In this document: one piece after another, positions 1 to 7,353 of the stretch
How positions within the stretch are numbered: position 1 is the first letter of the stretch
Layout of the letters: every line of letters begins with the position of its first letter
Source: Bacteroidales bacterium
GTDB lineage: Bacteria > Bacteroidota > Bacteroidia > Bacteroidales > UBA932
NCBI GenBank assembly: GCA_004554455.1
Contig: SFMG01000034.1
Location: 1-13,716, forward strand
Reading direction: 5' to 3'
Length of the DNA: 13,716 nt
The notes under the pieces: generated by a model
The model's input: only the letters and a program-made list of their open reading frames with translations
Told to the model about the DNA's origin: nothing
The model's database searches: none
Program-made: the position numbers and the translations under genes

Positions 1-324
1 GGTATTCCATATTGCTTTACAGATGGTAATGCGACCAAGGCTATAAGTAAGTTCTATAATACACAGTACGGGTTACGTGAACTGGATTGGCCTTGCATTC
101 GAGCGACATATTGGAAGAATACCGAGGATGATTATGACAGGGTCCGTAAAAAGATGTCTGAATTCCTGGTCAAGGAGCATGTGCCGGGTGAACTGATACG
201 GGGAATAATCGTCAAGAATCCAGAGGCGTTACAAAGAGTAACAGCCATGTTGGGCGAATCCTTGCCCGGCTGCAAGATAAAAGTGGATACGAAATACGAA
301 TACTATTACAGGGGATATGATTAG
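1..324 (+). CDS. darT: DarT, DNA ADP-ribosyltransferase toxin (3' part only)
   Basis: Open from the first base, this frame gives the last 107 residues and ends at TAG 322-324; the start lies outside the window. It reads like the C-terminal half of DarT (DUF4433): an YCFTDGNAT-like segment (residues 4-12 of the visible part), LDWPCI, RATYWKNTEDD, then KKMSEFLVKEHVP. By family knowledge, the Glu of the conserved EFLV segment (visible residue 54) is the catalytic glutamate; I assign it by motif, not by alignment. DarT uses NAD+ to attach ADP-ribose to thymidine in single-stranded DNA, which blocks replication and can abort phage infection. The NAD-binding N-terminal half cannot be checked. The 8-bp overlap with the macro-domain gene downstream is the classical darT-darG order and strongly supports the call. 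No disruption is visible in the part present. Confidence 0.88.
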   Translation, partial: GIPYCFTDGNATKAISKFYNTQYGLRELDWPCIRATYWKNTEDDYDRVRKKMSEFLVKEHVPGELIRGIIVKNPEALQRVTAMLGESLPGCKIKVDTKYEYYYRGYD

Positions 325-1363
325 TTATACAAAAGGTGATTTGCTTTCTTCCAAGGCGCAAGCTCTAGTCAACACCGTGAACACGGTCGGTGTGATGGGG
401 AAGGGGATTGCTTTGCACTTTAAGGAATTGTTCCCATACAATTTCACCGTGTATGCGGAGGCATGTAAAAAAGGCGAGCTGGCTCCAGGCAAAATGCTCG
501 TTGTCAAAGATTCTAACTTGGCACTTGGCGAGAGGCTCATCATTAATTTCCCCACCAAAGTTCATTGGCGTCAGCCCTCCCAATACGAGTACATTGAAGA
601 TGGACTCCGTGATCTTGTCCGTGTTATCGGGGAATATGGGATCACTAGCATTGCGATTCCGCCGCTTGGTTGTGGTAACGGAGGTTTGGAATGGGCTATT
701 GTCAAGGAGATGATTGAACGGGCTCTCTCAACTTTAGATGGCGTTGAGATTATTGTGTATGAACCATCCGCTGAGGTTTCAACACTACTTGCTAAACAAT
801 CCCGTAATGTTCATGCTCATTTGACACCGGCCAGGGCAATGTTGCTATATGCCCTATTCTGCTATGAGGCGCATGATGAGCGTTGTAGCTTGTTTGTTGC
901 CAACAAAATAAGTTATTTCTATCAAATTCTTGGAGAGCAGGAATTTGCGAAAATGCCCTTTAAAGCTCATTACTATGGGCCCTACAGCGTGAGTGTTGGG
1001 CATCTGTTGAATGCAGTCAATGGAAAGTACATTTATGGGTTGGAGCAGATGGATGCAAAGCCTTTTGAGGCATTAATGTTGGACTATGACCGCAAAGCCG
1101 AAGTCGGGGAATATGTTCACAGTCGTTTATCTCAGAAGCAAATAGGGCACATAAAACAGCTTCTGAAATTGATAGATGGTTATGAGTCTGCGTACTCACT
1201 GGAAGTCCTGGCATCTGTCGCCTATGTAAGGCGGGAGCATCCAGGCATAAGCATAGATGAAACCATCAATGAAATTCAGAATTGGTCTGCCCGTAAGAAG
1301 AATCTCTTCAAGCAGGAGCACATCAGGGCTGCGTATGACCGCCTGAATGCTTGGATGGTGTAG
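317..1363 (+). CDS. darG: DarG, DNA ADP-ribosyl glycohydrolase antitoxin
   Basis: 348 residues, full length for DarG. ATG 317 overlaps the darT stop by 8 bp and follows the purine-rich stretch AGGGGAT, so translation is probably coupled to the toxin. The N-terminal macro domain (about 1-150) has NTVNTVGVMGKGIALHFK (19-36), NFPTKVHW (78-85) and PPLGCGNGGLEW (115-126). Lys81 in NFPTK sits where the catalytic lysine of characterised DarG macro domains is found (recalled from the family, not aligned). This domain removes ADP-ribose from thymidine in DNA. The C-terminal part (about 165-348) is the region that in DarG binds and inhibits DarT; it is helix-like and rich in charged residues (LTPARAMLLYALFCYEAH, HYYGPYS). 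Base composition seems lower in G+C than in the biosynthetic genes (one sampled row, 781-840, has 27 of 60 G+C), consistent with acquisition by transfer. Confidence 0.93.
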   Translation: MISYTKGDLLSSKAQALVNTVNTVGVMGKGIALHFKELFPYNFTVYAEACKKGELAPGKMLVVKDSNLALGERLIINFPTKVHWRQPSQYEYIEDGLRDLVRVIGEYGITSIAIPPLGCGNGGLEWAIVKEMIERALSTLDGVEIIVYEPSAEVSTLLAKQSRNVHAHLTPARAMLLYALFCYEAHDERCSLFVANKISYFYQILGEQEFAKMPFKAHYYGPYSVSVGHLLNAVNGKYIYGLEQMDAKPFEALMLDYDRKAEVGEYVHSRLSQKQIGHIKQLLKLIDGYESAYSLEVLASVAYVRREHPGISIDETINEIQNWSARKKNLFKQEHIRAAYDRLNAWMV

Positions 1364-1466
1364 CGCTTAATGCGATTGGAAATCAGCACAAAAGGCTTGT
1401 TGATACTATTAACATTTGGACGACGACACTCTTGCGATAAAGAATGAAACCGACGCTTTACTCTCT
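1364..1466 (+). other. darG-SNF2 intergenic gap
   Basis: 103 bp separate the darG stop from the preferred ATG of the helicase gene. I see no hairpin followed by a T run and no good TAnnTTTG box. The closest is TAACATTTG near 1410-1418, which is one base too long between its TA and TTTG parts. An in-frame TTG at 1416 could extend the helicase gene into this gap. Confidence 0.5.
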
Positions 1467-3827
1467 ATGAATAAAGACAAAAACCCCAAAACACGGATAA
1501 GGAAGGCCGTGCCGGCCAAGCGGATTTCGAACATCATAAAGCCCGGGGAAATGAGTTCCCTGGAATGGCAGCTGACGTTGAGGCGGCAGCAGGCACAGAA
1601 GGAAGATTTTGCCATCAGGGAAGCGGATCCTGTGAGAGCTCCGGGAGAGTACACCGTTGGCAATGCAAAGACCCGGAACGAATACCGGGTTTCTTTTTAT
1701 GGGGAGGGTCATCCCCTGAACAGCTGCTCCTGTATGGACTTTAGGACTTCCCGTATCGGCAGCTGCAAGCATCTGGAGGCAGTCGCGGCCTGGATTCCTG
1801 CTGCCAAAGGCCGGTGTGTCCACAAACCCGAAGAGGGCCTTACGCGGATTTATATGGATTACAGTTCGCAACCCTGTCCGCGGATTGTATATGGGGATGA
1901 AGGGAGAAAACTGCGTTCTGTCTTCAAGGGCTTGTTCTCCCGGGACGGCCGTCTGAAGATGCATGAGGCTCCGAGGCTTTTGCCTGCTGTACGGGATGCC
2001 GCGCAGCTGGGAGTCCCTTTCCGCTGTCACGATGATGCGATGGAATGGGCTGCTGTACAGATGGATGCGGCAGACCGCAATTTGCGGCTGGATGATGTTT
2101 TTGCATCTCCCACATGGTGGAAGGATGTGTTTTCCAAGGGAGTAAAGCCCTATCCTTACCAGCGGGAGGGCATTGAGTTTGCCGCACGTGCCGGCCGATG
2201 CATAATTGCCGATGAAATGGGTCTTGGCAAGACGATTCAGGCCATCGGAACGGCCGCGTTGCTCCACAAGGAGGGCTTCGTGAGTTCTGTCCTGGTTGTC
2301 TGCCCGACCTCTCTCAAATACCAGTGGAAGCGCGAGATACAGAATTTCTGCGGGGAGGATGCGCTGGTAATCGAGGGGACGCAACTGATGCGCCGTCAGA
2401 TGTACAGGCAGCCGCGGCTCTTCAAGATCATTTCGTACAATGCGTTGAACAACGACGTAAAGGCTTCCGGCGGCATCCAGACGGATATGATTATAATGGA
2501 TGAGGTGCAGCGGCTGAAGAACTGGGATACTCAGATTGCCCGCTCTGCCCGAAAGCTTCATTCCGATTATATGGTCGTGCTTTCCGGAACGCCGCTGGAG
2601 AACAAACTGGAAGAACTTTATTCCATAGTTCAGCTGGTGGACCAGTATCGTCTGGGCCCTTATTATGAATTCCGTCAGAAGCATATCATCTGTTCCGACT
2701 CGGGCAAGGTCACTGGCTACAAAGGCTTGAATGCTGTCGGGGAACAGCTTCACGACGTGCTGCTCCGCCGCAGGAAAGCCGATGTGTCCATACAGCTTCC
2801 TGGACGTATGGACCAGAACCTGCTGGTGCCGATGACTCGTGAGCAGATGGAAATGCACGAGGAGTTCAAGGCTTCCGTCGCGCGTATCGTGCTCAAATGG
2901 AGGAAGATGCATTATCTTAGCGAGACGGACCGCAAGCGCTTGCTGACCTTCCTCTCGCAGATGCGTATGGTTTGCGACAGTACCTATATCCTTGACCAGC
3001 AGACCCGATTCGACACGAAGGTCGAGGAGACTATGAATATTCTTGATAGCATTGTGGCTTCCGGCGATGACAAGGTCGTGATATTCAGCGGATGGGAGAG
3101 GATGACGCGTCTGATTGCGGCGGAACTGGACAAGCGGGGGATTGCTTATTCGAATCTGCACGGAGGAGTCCCTTCTGCCAAGAGAAAGGATTTGATGGAC
3201 CGCTTTACCGATGATCCTTCGGTCCGCGTGTTCCTGTCGACAGATGCCGGTGCGACGGGCTTGAATCTTCAGGTGGCGTCATACGTCATCAATCTGGACC
3301 TTCCGTGGAATCCGGCCGTCCTGGAGCAGCGTATAGGCAGGATTTACAGAATAGGCCAGCAACGCAAGATTCAGGTAATCAATCTTGTAGCTGTCGGTAC
3401 AATCGAGGAGCAGATGCTTGCGAAGCTCAAGTTCAAGACCGATCTGTTCGACGGCGTGCTGAATGGCGGCGAGGACGAGGTATTCCTGGACAACAATAAG
3501 CTGGAGACGCTTGTTAATGACCTAGGCTTCGGCGAGGAAGCCGGTGCGACGGAGCCAGAATCGACTTTCGAGACTTTCGAACCGGTTGAGAAACTTGAAG
3601 AACCTGAGAAACTTGAAGAAACCCCTTCTGCGGAAGAGCTTATCAATCAAGGTGTTGCTTTCCTGGGCGGGCTGATGCAAACTTTGAAGCAGCCAGAATC
3701 CGCCAGACGTCTGGTCGATGCGCTTGTGAAAGAGGATCCCGCTACCGGGCAGGCATCCATCAACATCCCGGTCCCGGGAAAGGAAAGCGTCCTGCAGTTC
3801 GTTTCCCTTCTGGGAAAACTATTATAA
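1467..3827 (+). CDS. SWIM-zinc-finger SNF2-family DEAD/DEAH helicase-like ATPase
   Basis: 786 residues from ATG 1467. A TTG start at 1416 would add 17 poorly conserved-looking residues, so I prefer the ATG, with moderate confidence. The N-terminal part has a SWIM zinc-binding signature, CSC (87-89) followed by CKH (100-102). RecA lobe 1 holds the Walker A motif DEMGLGKT (249-256), a Walker B variant DEVQ (345-348) in place of DEAH, and SGTPLENKLEELYS (373-386). Lobe 2 holds the arginine-finger motif RIGRIYRIGQ from residue 622, followed by GTIEE. The tail contains an acidic EKLEEP/EKLEET duplication (708-719). Such proteins use ATP to translocate on double-stranded DNA and remodel protein-DNA complexes; the exact bacterial role is not known to me. 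It starts 103 bp after darG on the same strand, so co-transcription is possible, but I see no proof of functional linkage. Confidence 0.88.
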   Translation: MNKDKNPKTRIRKAVPAKRISNIIKPGEMSSLEWQLTLRRQQAQKEDFAIREADPVRAPGEYTVGNAKTRNEYRVSFYGEGHPLNSCSCMDFRTSRIGSCKHLEAVAAWIPAAKGRCVHKPEEGLTRIYMDYSSQPCPRIVYGDEGRKLRSVFKGLFSRDGRLKMHEAPRLLPAVRDAAQLGVPFRCHDDAMEWAAVQMDAADRNLRLDDVFASPTWWKDVFSKGVKPYPYQREGIEFAARAGRCIIADEMGLGKTIQAIGTAALLHKEGFVSSVLVVCPTSLKYQWKREIQNFCGEDALVIEGTQLMRRQMYRQPRLFKIISYNALNNDVKASGGIQTDMIIMDEVQRLKNWDTQIARSARKLHSDYMVVLSGTPLENKLEELYSIVQLVDQYRLGPYYEFRQKHIICSDSGKVTGYKGLNAVGEQLHDVLLRRRKADVSIQLPGRMDQNLLVPMTREQMEMHEEFKASVARIVLKWRKMHYLSETDRKRLLTFLSQMRMVCDSTYILDQQTRFDTKVEETMNILDSIVASGDDKVVIFSGWERMTRLIAAELDKRGIAYSNLHGGVPSAKRKDLMDRFTDDPSVRVFLSTDAGATGLNLQVASYVINLDLPWNPAVLEQRIGRIYRIGQQRKIQVINLVAVGTIEEQMLAKLKFKTDLFDGVLNGGEDEVFLDNNKLETLVNDLGFGEEAGATEPESTFETFEPVEKLEEPEKLEETPSAEELINQGVAFLGGLMQTLKQPESARRLVDALVKEDPATGQASINIPVPGKESVLQFVSLLGKLL

Positions 3828-3830
3828 TTT

Positions 3831-3861
3831 TTTGCATTATCGCCGTATTTCTTTATTTTTG
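3831..3861 (+). promoter_or_regulatory. Bacteroidota-type sigma-ABfr promoter
   Basis: TTTG at 3831-3834 and TATTTTTG at 3854-3861 are separated by 19 bp. This matches the Bacteroides -33 (TTTG) and -7 (TAnnTTTG) consensus exactly. The box begins four bases after the helicase stop codon. Transcription would be expected to start a few bases after 3861, that is within a few nucleotides of ATG 3871, giving a very short leader. It is the only strong promoter I find ahead of the whole biosynthetic gene train. Confidence 0.75.
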
Positions 3862-3870
3862 CACACCGTT

Positions 3871-4656
3871 ATGAGATTTCGCATTTTAGCATCCCTATCG
3901 GCGCTGCTGCTTTGTTGCCAGGCAATGAATGCACAGACAAATGTCCAGCTCCATTACGATTTCGGCCGTAACATCTACAGCGGCAAGAAAGGAGGTCTGG
4001 ATCTCTCCAAGGAAGGCTCTAACCGTCAGGCCATGACAATGACGGTGGAACATTTCAACGTTGACCGTTTCGGCAGCAATTTCTTCTTCGTCGATCTCGA
4101 CTTCGTACCGGGGAGCAAGGCGTTCCGCGGCGCTTATTTCGAGATATCGAGGGAACTCTGCTTCTGGAAGGGCACCCCTGTCGAAGGCCTCTCCGCCCAC
4201 ATCGAGTACAACGGCGGACTGGACCGTTACAGCGGGTCCTATGACGATGCCTACCTGCTCGGACCGACCTACAGCTTCCACAGCAAGGACTGGTCGTTCA
4301 CGGGCTCTGTGACTGCGATGTACAAGGTCATCCCGGGCAATGCCAAGAATATGCACAATTTCCAGCTCACCGGCGTGTGGAACTGGACCTTCTGCAAGGG
4401 CATGCTGAGCTTCAACGGCTTCGCGGACTTCTGGATGGAGAACCGTCCTTGGCAGCTTGGCGCGAAGGGTGACAAGGAGGGCGACGGCACCGATTTCATA
4501 TTCATAAGCGAGCCGCAGCTCTGGTTCAACTTCAACTCCCTGAAGGCAATGGAGAAGTGCAACCTGAGCGTGGGCACCGAGCTGGAGATAAGCTCGAATT
4601 TCCTCTCCGCCGGCGCACACTGCTGCCCGACCATAGCCCTGAAGTACGTATTCTGA
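3871..4656 (+). CDS. DUF5020-family outer-membrane protein, Tsx-like
   Basis: 261 residues from ATG 3871. An upstream in-frame TTG at 3832 would overlap the promoter and spoil the signal peptide, so I reject it. Residues 1-21 form a Sec signal peptide: positive MRFR, a hydrophobic core, and a likely cleavage after AMNA at 21. The mature protein opens with VQLHYDFGRNIY, followed by alternating aromatic/polar strands (FFFVDLDF, AYFEISREL, FTGSVTAMYKV, LWFNFNS) and ends in IALKYVF, a terminal Phe typical of outer-membrane beta-barrels. I recognise the pattern of DUF5020, a Bacteroidota family that I believe resembles the Tsx nucleoside channels; this resemblance is from memory and untested. It is the first gene after the promoter and only 10 bp ahead of purB, which fits a role in taking up nucleosides or bases (inference). 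Confidence 0.78.
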   Translation: MRFRILASLSALLLCCQAMNAQTNVQLHYDFGRNIYSGKKGGLDLSKEGSNRQAMTMTVEHFNVDRFGSNFFFVDLDFVPGSKAFRGAYFEISRELCFWKGTPVEGLSAHIEYNGGLDRYSGSYDDAYLLGPTYSFHSKDWSFTGSVTAMYKVIPGNAKNMHNFQLTGVWNWTFCKGMLSFNGFADFWMENRPWQLGAKGDKEGDGTDFIFISEPQLWFNFNSLKAMEKCNLSVGTELEISSNFLSAGAHCCPTIALKYVF

Positions 4657-4666
4657 TTGAATAGAT

Positions 4667-5965
4667 ATGATTGAAAGATACAGCCGCCCTTGCATGAGGG
4701 CCATCTGGACTGAGGAGAACAAGTTCAACGCCTACCTGGAGGTCGAGATTCTCGCCGACGAGGCCTGGTCGCAGCTTGGGGTTATCCCCGCCGAGGACGT
4801 CAGGAAGATACGCGAGAAGGCGTCTTTCTCCATCCAGCGCATACGCGAGATCGAGGAGACGACGCGCCACGACGTGGTGGCCTTCACCCGCGCGGTGAGC
4901 GAAACCCTCGGAGAGGAGCGCAAGTGGGTGCATTACGGCCTCACTTCGACGGACGTGGTCGATACGGCCAACGGATATCTCCTGAAGCAGGCGAACGCCA
5001 TACTGCTTAAGGACCTGGAGGATTTCATGGAGGTGCTGCGCCGCCGCGCCCTGGAGTTCAAGGACACCCCGTGCATCGGCCGCACCCACGGCATACACGC
5101 CGATATCACTTCCTACGGCCTCAAGTGGGCCCTCTGGTACGAGGAGATGAAGCGCAACGTCGAGCGTTTCAAGTTCGCCGCGAAGGGCGTCGAGTGCGGC
5201 AAGATGAGCGGAGCAGTCGGCAACTTTGCGAATATACCTCCGTTCATACAGGACTACGTCTGCGAGAAGCTGGGCATCGACAGCGCCGCCATATCGACTC
5301 AGGTGCTGCAGCGCGACCGCCACGCATATTATATTGCTACACTGGCAGTTATCGCTTCCACCGTCGAGCAGATGGCTACCGAAGTCCGCAATGCGCAGCG
5401 CACCGAGGTCCGCGAGGCCGAAGAGGCGTTCCGCAAGGGGCAGAAGGGCTCCAGCGCCATGCCGCACAAACGCAATCCTATCAGTTCCGAGAATATATGC
5501 GGCTGCGCACGTGTGATGCGCGGATATATGGCCGCCAGCTGCGAGAACGTCGCGCTCTGGTACGAAAGGGACATATCGCATTCCAGCACGGAGCGTATCA
5601 TATTGCCGGATGCGACCGAACTGCTCGACTATATGCTCGTACGCTTTATGGGCATACTCGACAACCTCGTCGTATATCCTGAAAACATGATGAAGAACAT
5701 CTACTGCACGAAGGGCGTCATTTTCGCGCAGAGGGTGATGAACGCGCTGATAGGAAAGGGCCTGGTGCGCGAGGAGGCGTACGACACGGTGCAGCCGATC
5801 GCGATGAAGGCCTGGAGCGAGGGACTCGATTACCTGACGCTGCTGAAGGCGGACGCGAAGGTGAGCTCGCTGCTCAGCCCTGAGGAACTCGATGCCTGCT
5901 TCACGCTCGAGTATTATTTCAGCAATGTGGGGCATATATTCAAAAAAGTAGGTATAATCGATTGA
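4667..5965 (+). CDS. purB: Adenylosuccinate lyase
   Basis: 432 residues, the usual length for the Bacillus-type enzyme, starting at ATG 4667 after AGAT. It belongs to the fumarase/aspartase superfamily. The catalytic histidines fall at TTRHDVVAF (His68), WVHYGLTSTD (His89) and GRTHGIHAD (His141), and the family signature GSSAMPHKRNP lies at 261-271 and carries the catalytic serine (Ser263 by motif). The enzyme is cytosolic and tetrameric in the family. It releases fumarate twice in purine synthesis: from SAICAR to give AICAR, and from adenylosuccinate to give AMP. It lies 10 bp after the DUF5020 gene and 11 bp before purA, whose product makes its second substrate, so the three are almost certainly one transcript. 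The coding sequence is G+C-rich (43 of 60 in row 5041-5100). Confidence 0.97.
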   Translation: MIERYSRPCMRAIWTEENKFNAYLEVEILADEAWSQLGVIPAEDVRKIREKASFSIQRIREIEETTRHDVVAFTRAVSETLGEERKWVHYGLTSTDVVDTANGYLLKQANAILLKDLEDFMEVLRRRALEFKDTPCIGRTHGIHADITSYGLKWALWYEEMKRNVERFKFAAKGVECGKMSGAVGNFANIPPFIQDYVCEKLGIDSAAISTQVLQRDRHAYYIATLAVIASTVEQMATEVRNAQRTEVREAEEAFRKGQKGSSAMPHKRNPISSENICGCARVMRGYMAASCENVALWYERDISHSSTERIILPDATELLDYMLVRFMGILDNLVVYPENMMKNIYCTKGVIFAQRVMNALIGKGLVREEAYDTVQPIAMKAWSEGLDYLTLLKADAKVSSLLSPEELDACFTLEYYFSNVGHIFKKVGIID

Positions 5966-5976
5966 AATACAATACT

Positions 5977-7251
5977 ATGAAGAAAGTTGACGTGGTTCTG
6001 GGAATGCAGTGGGGCGACGAGGGCAAAGGCAAGGTCGTCGATGTGCTGACTCCTGACTATGACGTGGTTGCCCGTTTCCAGGGCGGACCGAATGCCGGTC
6101 ATTCCATTCATTTTGCCGGCAAGAGTTTTGTCCTCCATACGGTGCCGTCCGGCATTTTCCGCGACGGAGCGACGAACATCATCGGCAATGGCGTGGTCAT
6201 AGACCCGGTGATTCTGATGGACGAGATTTCCCAGATCGAGGAAATGGGGCTTGATTGCACTTCCCGCCTGCAGATTGCCAAGCGCGCCAATCTCATACTC
6301 CCTACCCACAGGATACTCGACGCTGCGAACGAGGCCGCAAAGGGCAAGTCGAAGATCGGCTCCACCCTCAAGGGCATAGGCCCGGCCTACACCGACAAGA
6401 TTGCGCGTGTCGGCCTGCGTGTCGGCGACATCTCCGCTGCGGATTTCCGTGCCCGCTACGACGCGCTGAAGGCCAGCCATCTGGCTACCATCGCGAATCT
6501 GGGATATACGGATTTCGATATATGCGCGTACGAGCAGAAGTGGTTCGAGGCCGTCGAGGCGCTCCGCCGCTTCACTTTCATCGACAATGAGGTGCTTGTG
6601 AACAAGTATCTTCAGGACGGTATTTCCATACTTGCCGAGGGCGCCCAGGGCTCGCTTCTGGACGTGGATTTCGGCACCTATCCTTTCGTCACTTCGTCCA
6701 ATACGCTTTGCGCGGGCGCCTGCACTGGTCTGGGCGTGGCTCCGTCCCGCATCGGCAACGTATATGGCATCTTCAAGGCATATTGCACCCGCGTCGGTGC
6801 CGGCCCTTTCCCTACCGAGCTTTTCGATGAGACGGGGGAGGCCCTGCGCCGCATAGGACACGAGTTCGGCGCCACTACCGGCCGTCCGCGCCGCTGCGGC
6901 TGGCTGGACCTTGTCGCTCTGAAATATACGGTGATCATGAATGGCGCCACTTCGCTGATTATGATGAAGTGCGACGTCATGAATGATTTCGACACTGTCA
7001 AGGTGGCTGTCGGCTATGAGATGGACGGCCAGACCATCGACTGGTTCCCGTACGAGGCCAATGACAAGGAGATCAAGCCGGTTTACCGCGAGTTCAAGGG
7101 CTGGAAGTGCGATGTGACCAAGTGCCGTTCCTACGAGGAGCTGCCTGCCGAGCTGAAGGAGTACATCTCTTTCATCGAGGAGTATTGCGGTGTCCCTGTG
7201 AAGGTGGTTTCCGTCGGTCCTGACCGCGAGGAGACTATTGTTCGGGGCTGA
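5977..7251 (+). CDS. purA: Adenylosuccinate synthetase
   Basis: 424 residues from ATG 5977. A TTG at 5962 would overlap the purB stop and add five residues before the conserved MKKVDVVLGMQWGDEGKGK opening, so the ATG is preferred. The phosphate-binding loop GDEGKGK is at 13-19 with the catalytic Asp14, and NAGH places the catalytic His at 42. Further conserved stretches are GSTLKGIGPAYTDKIARVGLR (from 128), GTYPFVTSSNT and RVGAGPFPTEL. It couples GTP hydrolysis to joining IMP and aspartate, giving adenylosuccinate for PurB. It follows purB by 11 bp. Downstream there is a 102-bp spacer with short direct repeats before purT. Nothing suggests loss of function. Confidence 0.97.
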   Translation: MKKVDVVLGMQWGDEGKGKVVDVLTPDYDVVARFQGGPNAGHSIHFAGKSFVLHTVPSGIFRDGATNIIGNGVVIDPVILMDEISQIEEMGLDCTSRLQIAKRANLILPTHRILDAANEAAKGKSKIGSTLKGIGPAYTDKIARVGLRVGDISAADFRARYDALKASHLATIANLGYTDFDICAYEQKWFEAVEALRRFTFIDNEVLVNKYLQDGISILAEGAQGSLLDVDFGTYPFVTSSNTLCAGACTGLGVAPSRIGNVYGIFKAYCTRVGAGPFPTELFDETGEALRRIGHEFGATTGRPRRCGWLDLVALKYTVIMNGATSLIMMKCDVMNDFDTVKVAVGYEMDGQTIDWFPYEANDKEIKPVYREFKGWKCDVTKCRSYEELPAELKEYISFIEEYCGVPVKVVSVGPDREETIVRG

Positions 7252-7353
7252 GCCCGGTGTGATTGTGGTTTGACCACTTTGTGTTTTGGTTGATTGAACC
7301 TAGAGATGTTGGTTGATTGAACCCCTATAGTAAGAAATCGGAACCCCAGAGAT
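7252..7353 (+). repeat. purA-purT spacer with two short direct repeats
   Basis: Two pairs of 15-bp direct repeats occupy this gap. TTGGTTGATTGAACC occurs at 7286-7300 and 7309-7323 (offset 23). GAAATCGGAACCCCA occurs at 7334-7348 and again at 7360-7374 (offset 26), where the second copy lies inside the first codons of purT. The first half is G/T-rich like the later spacers, while the second half is not C-poor. No promoter box or terminator is evident. Confidence 0.85.

Noticed and set aside
1409..1418. Promoter box TAACATTTG ahead of the SNF2 gene
   Set aside because: It has three bases, not two, between TA and TTTG, and no properly placed TTTG upstream.
1458..3161. Long minus-strand open frame (567 codons) opposite the SNF2 gene
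   Set aside because: The opposite strand carries all the helicase motifs. The antisense translation shows no domain and is a composition shadow.
4532..5935. Minus-strand open frame (467 codons) opposite purB
   Set aside because: It is a shadow of a G+C-rich gene whose sense strand has all catalytic residues. The same holds for long antisense frames opposite purA, purT, pyrC and pyrK/pyrD.
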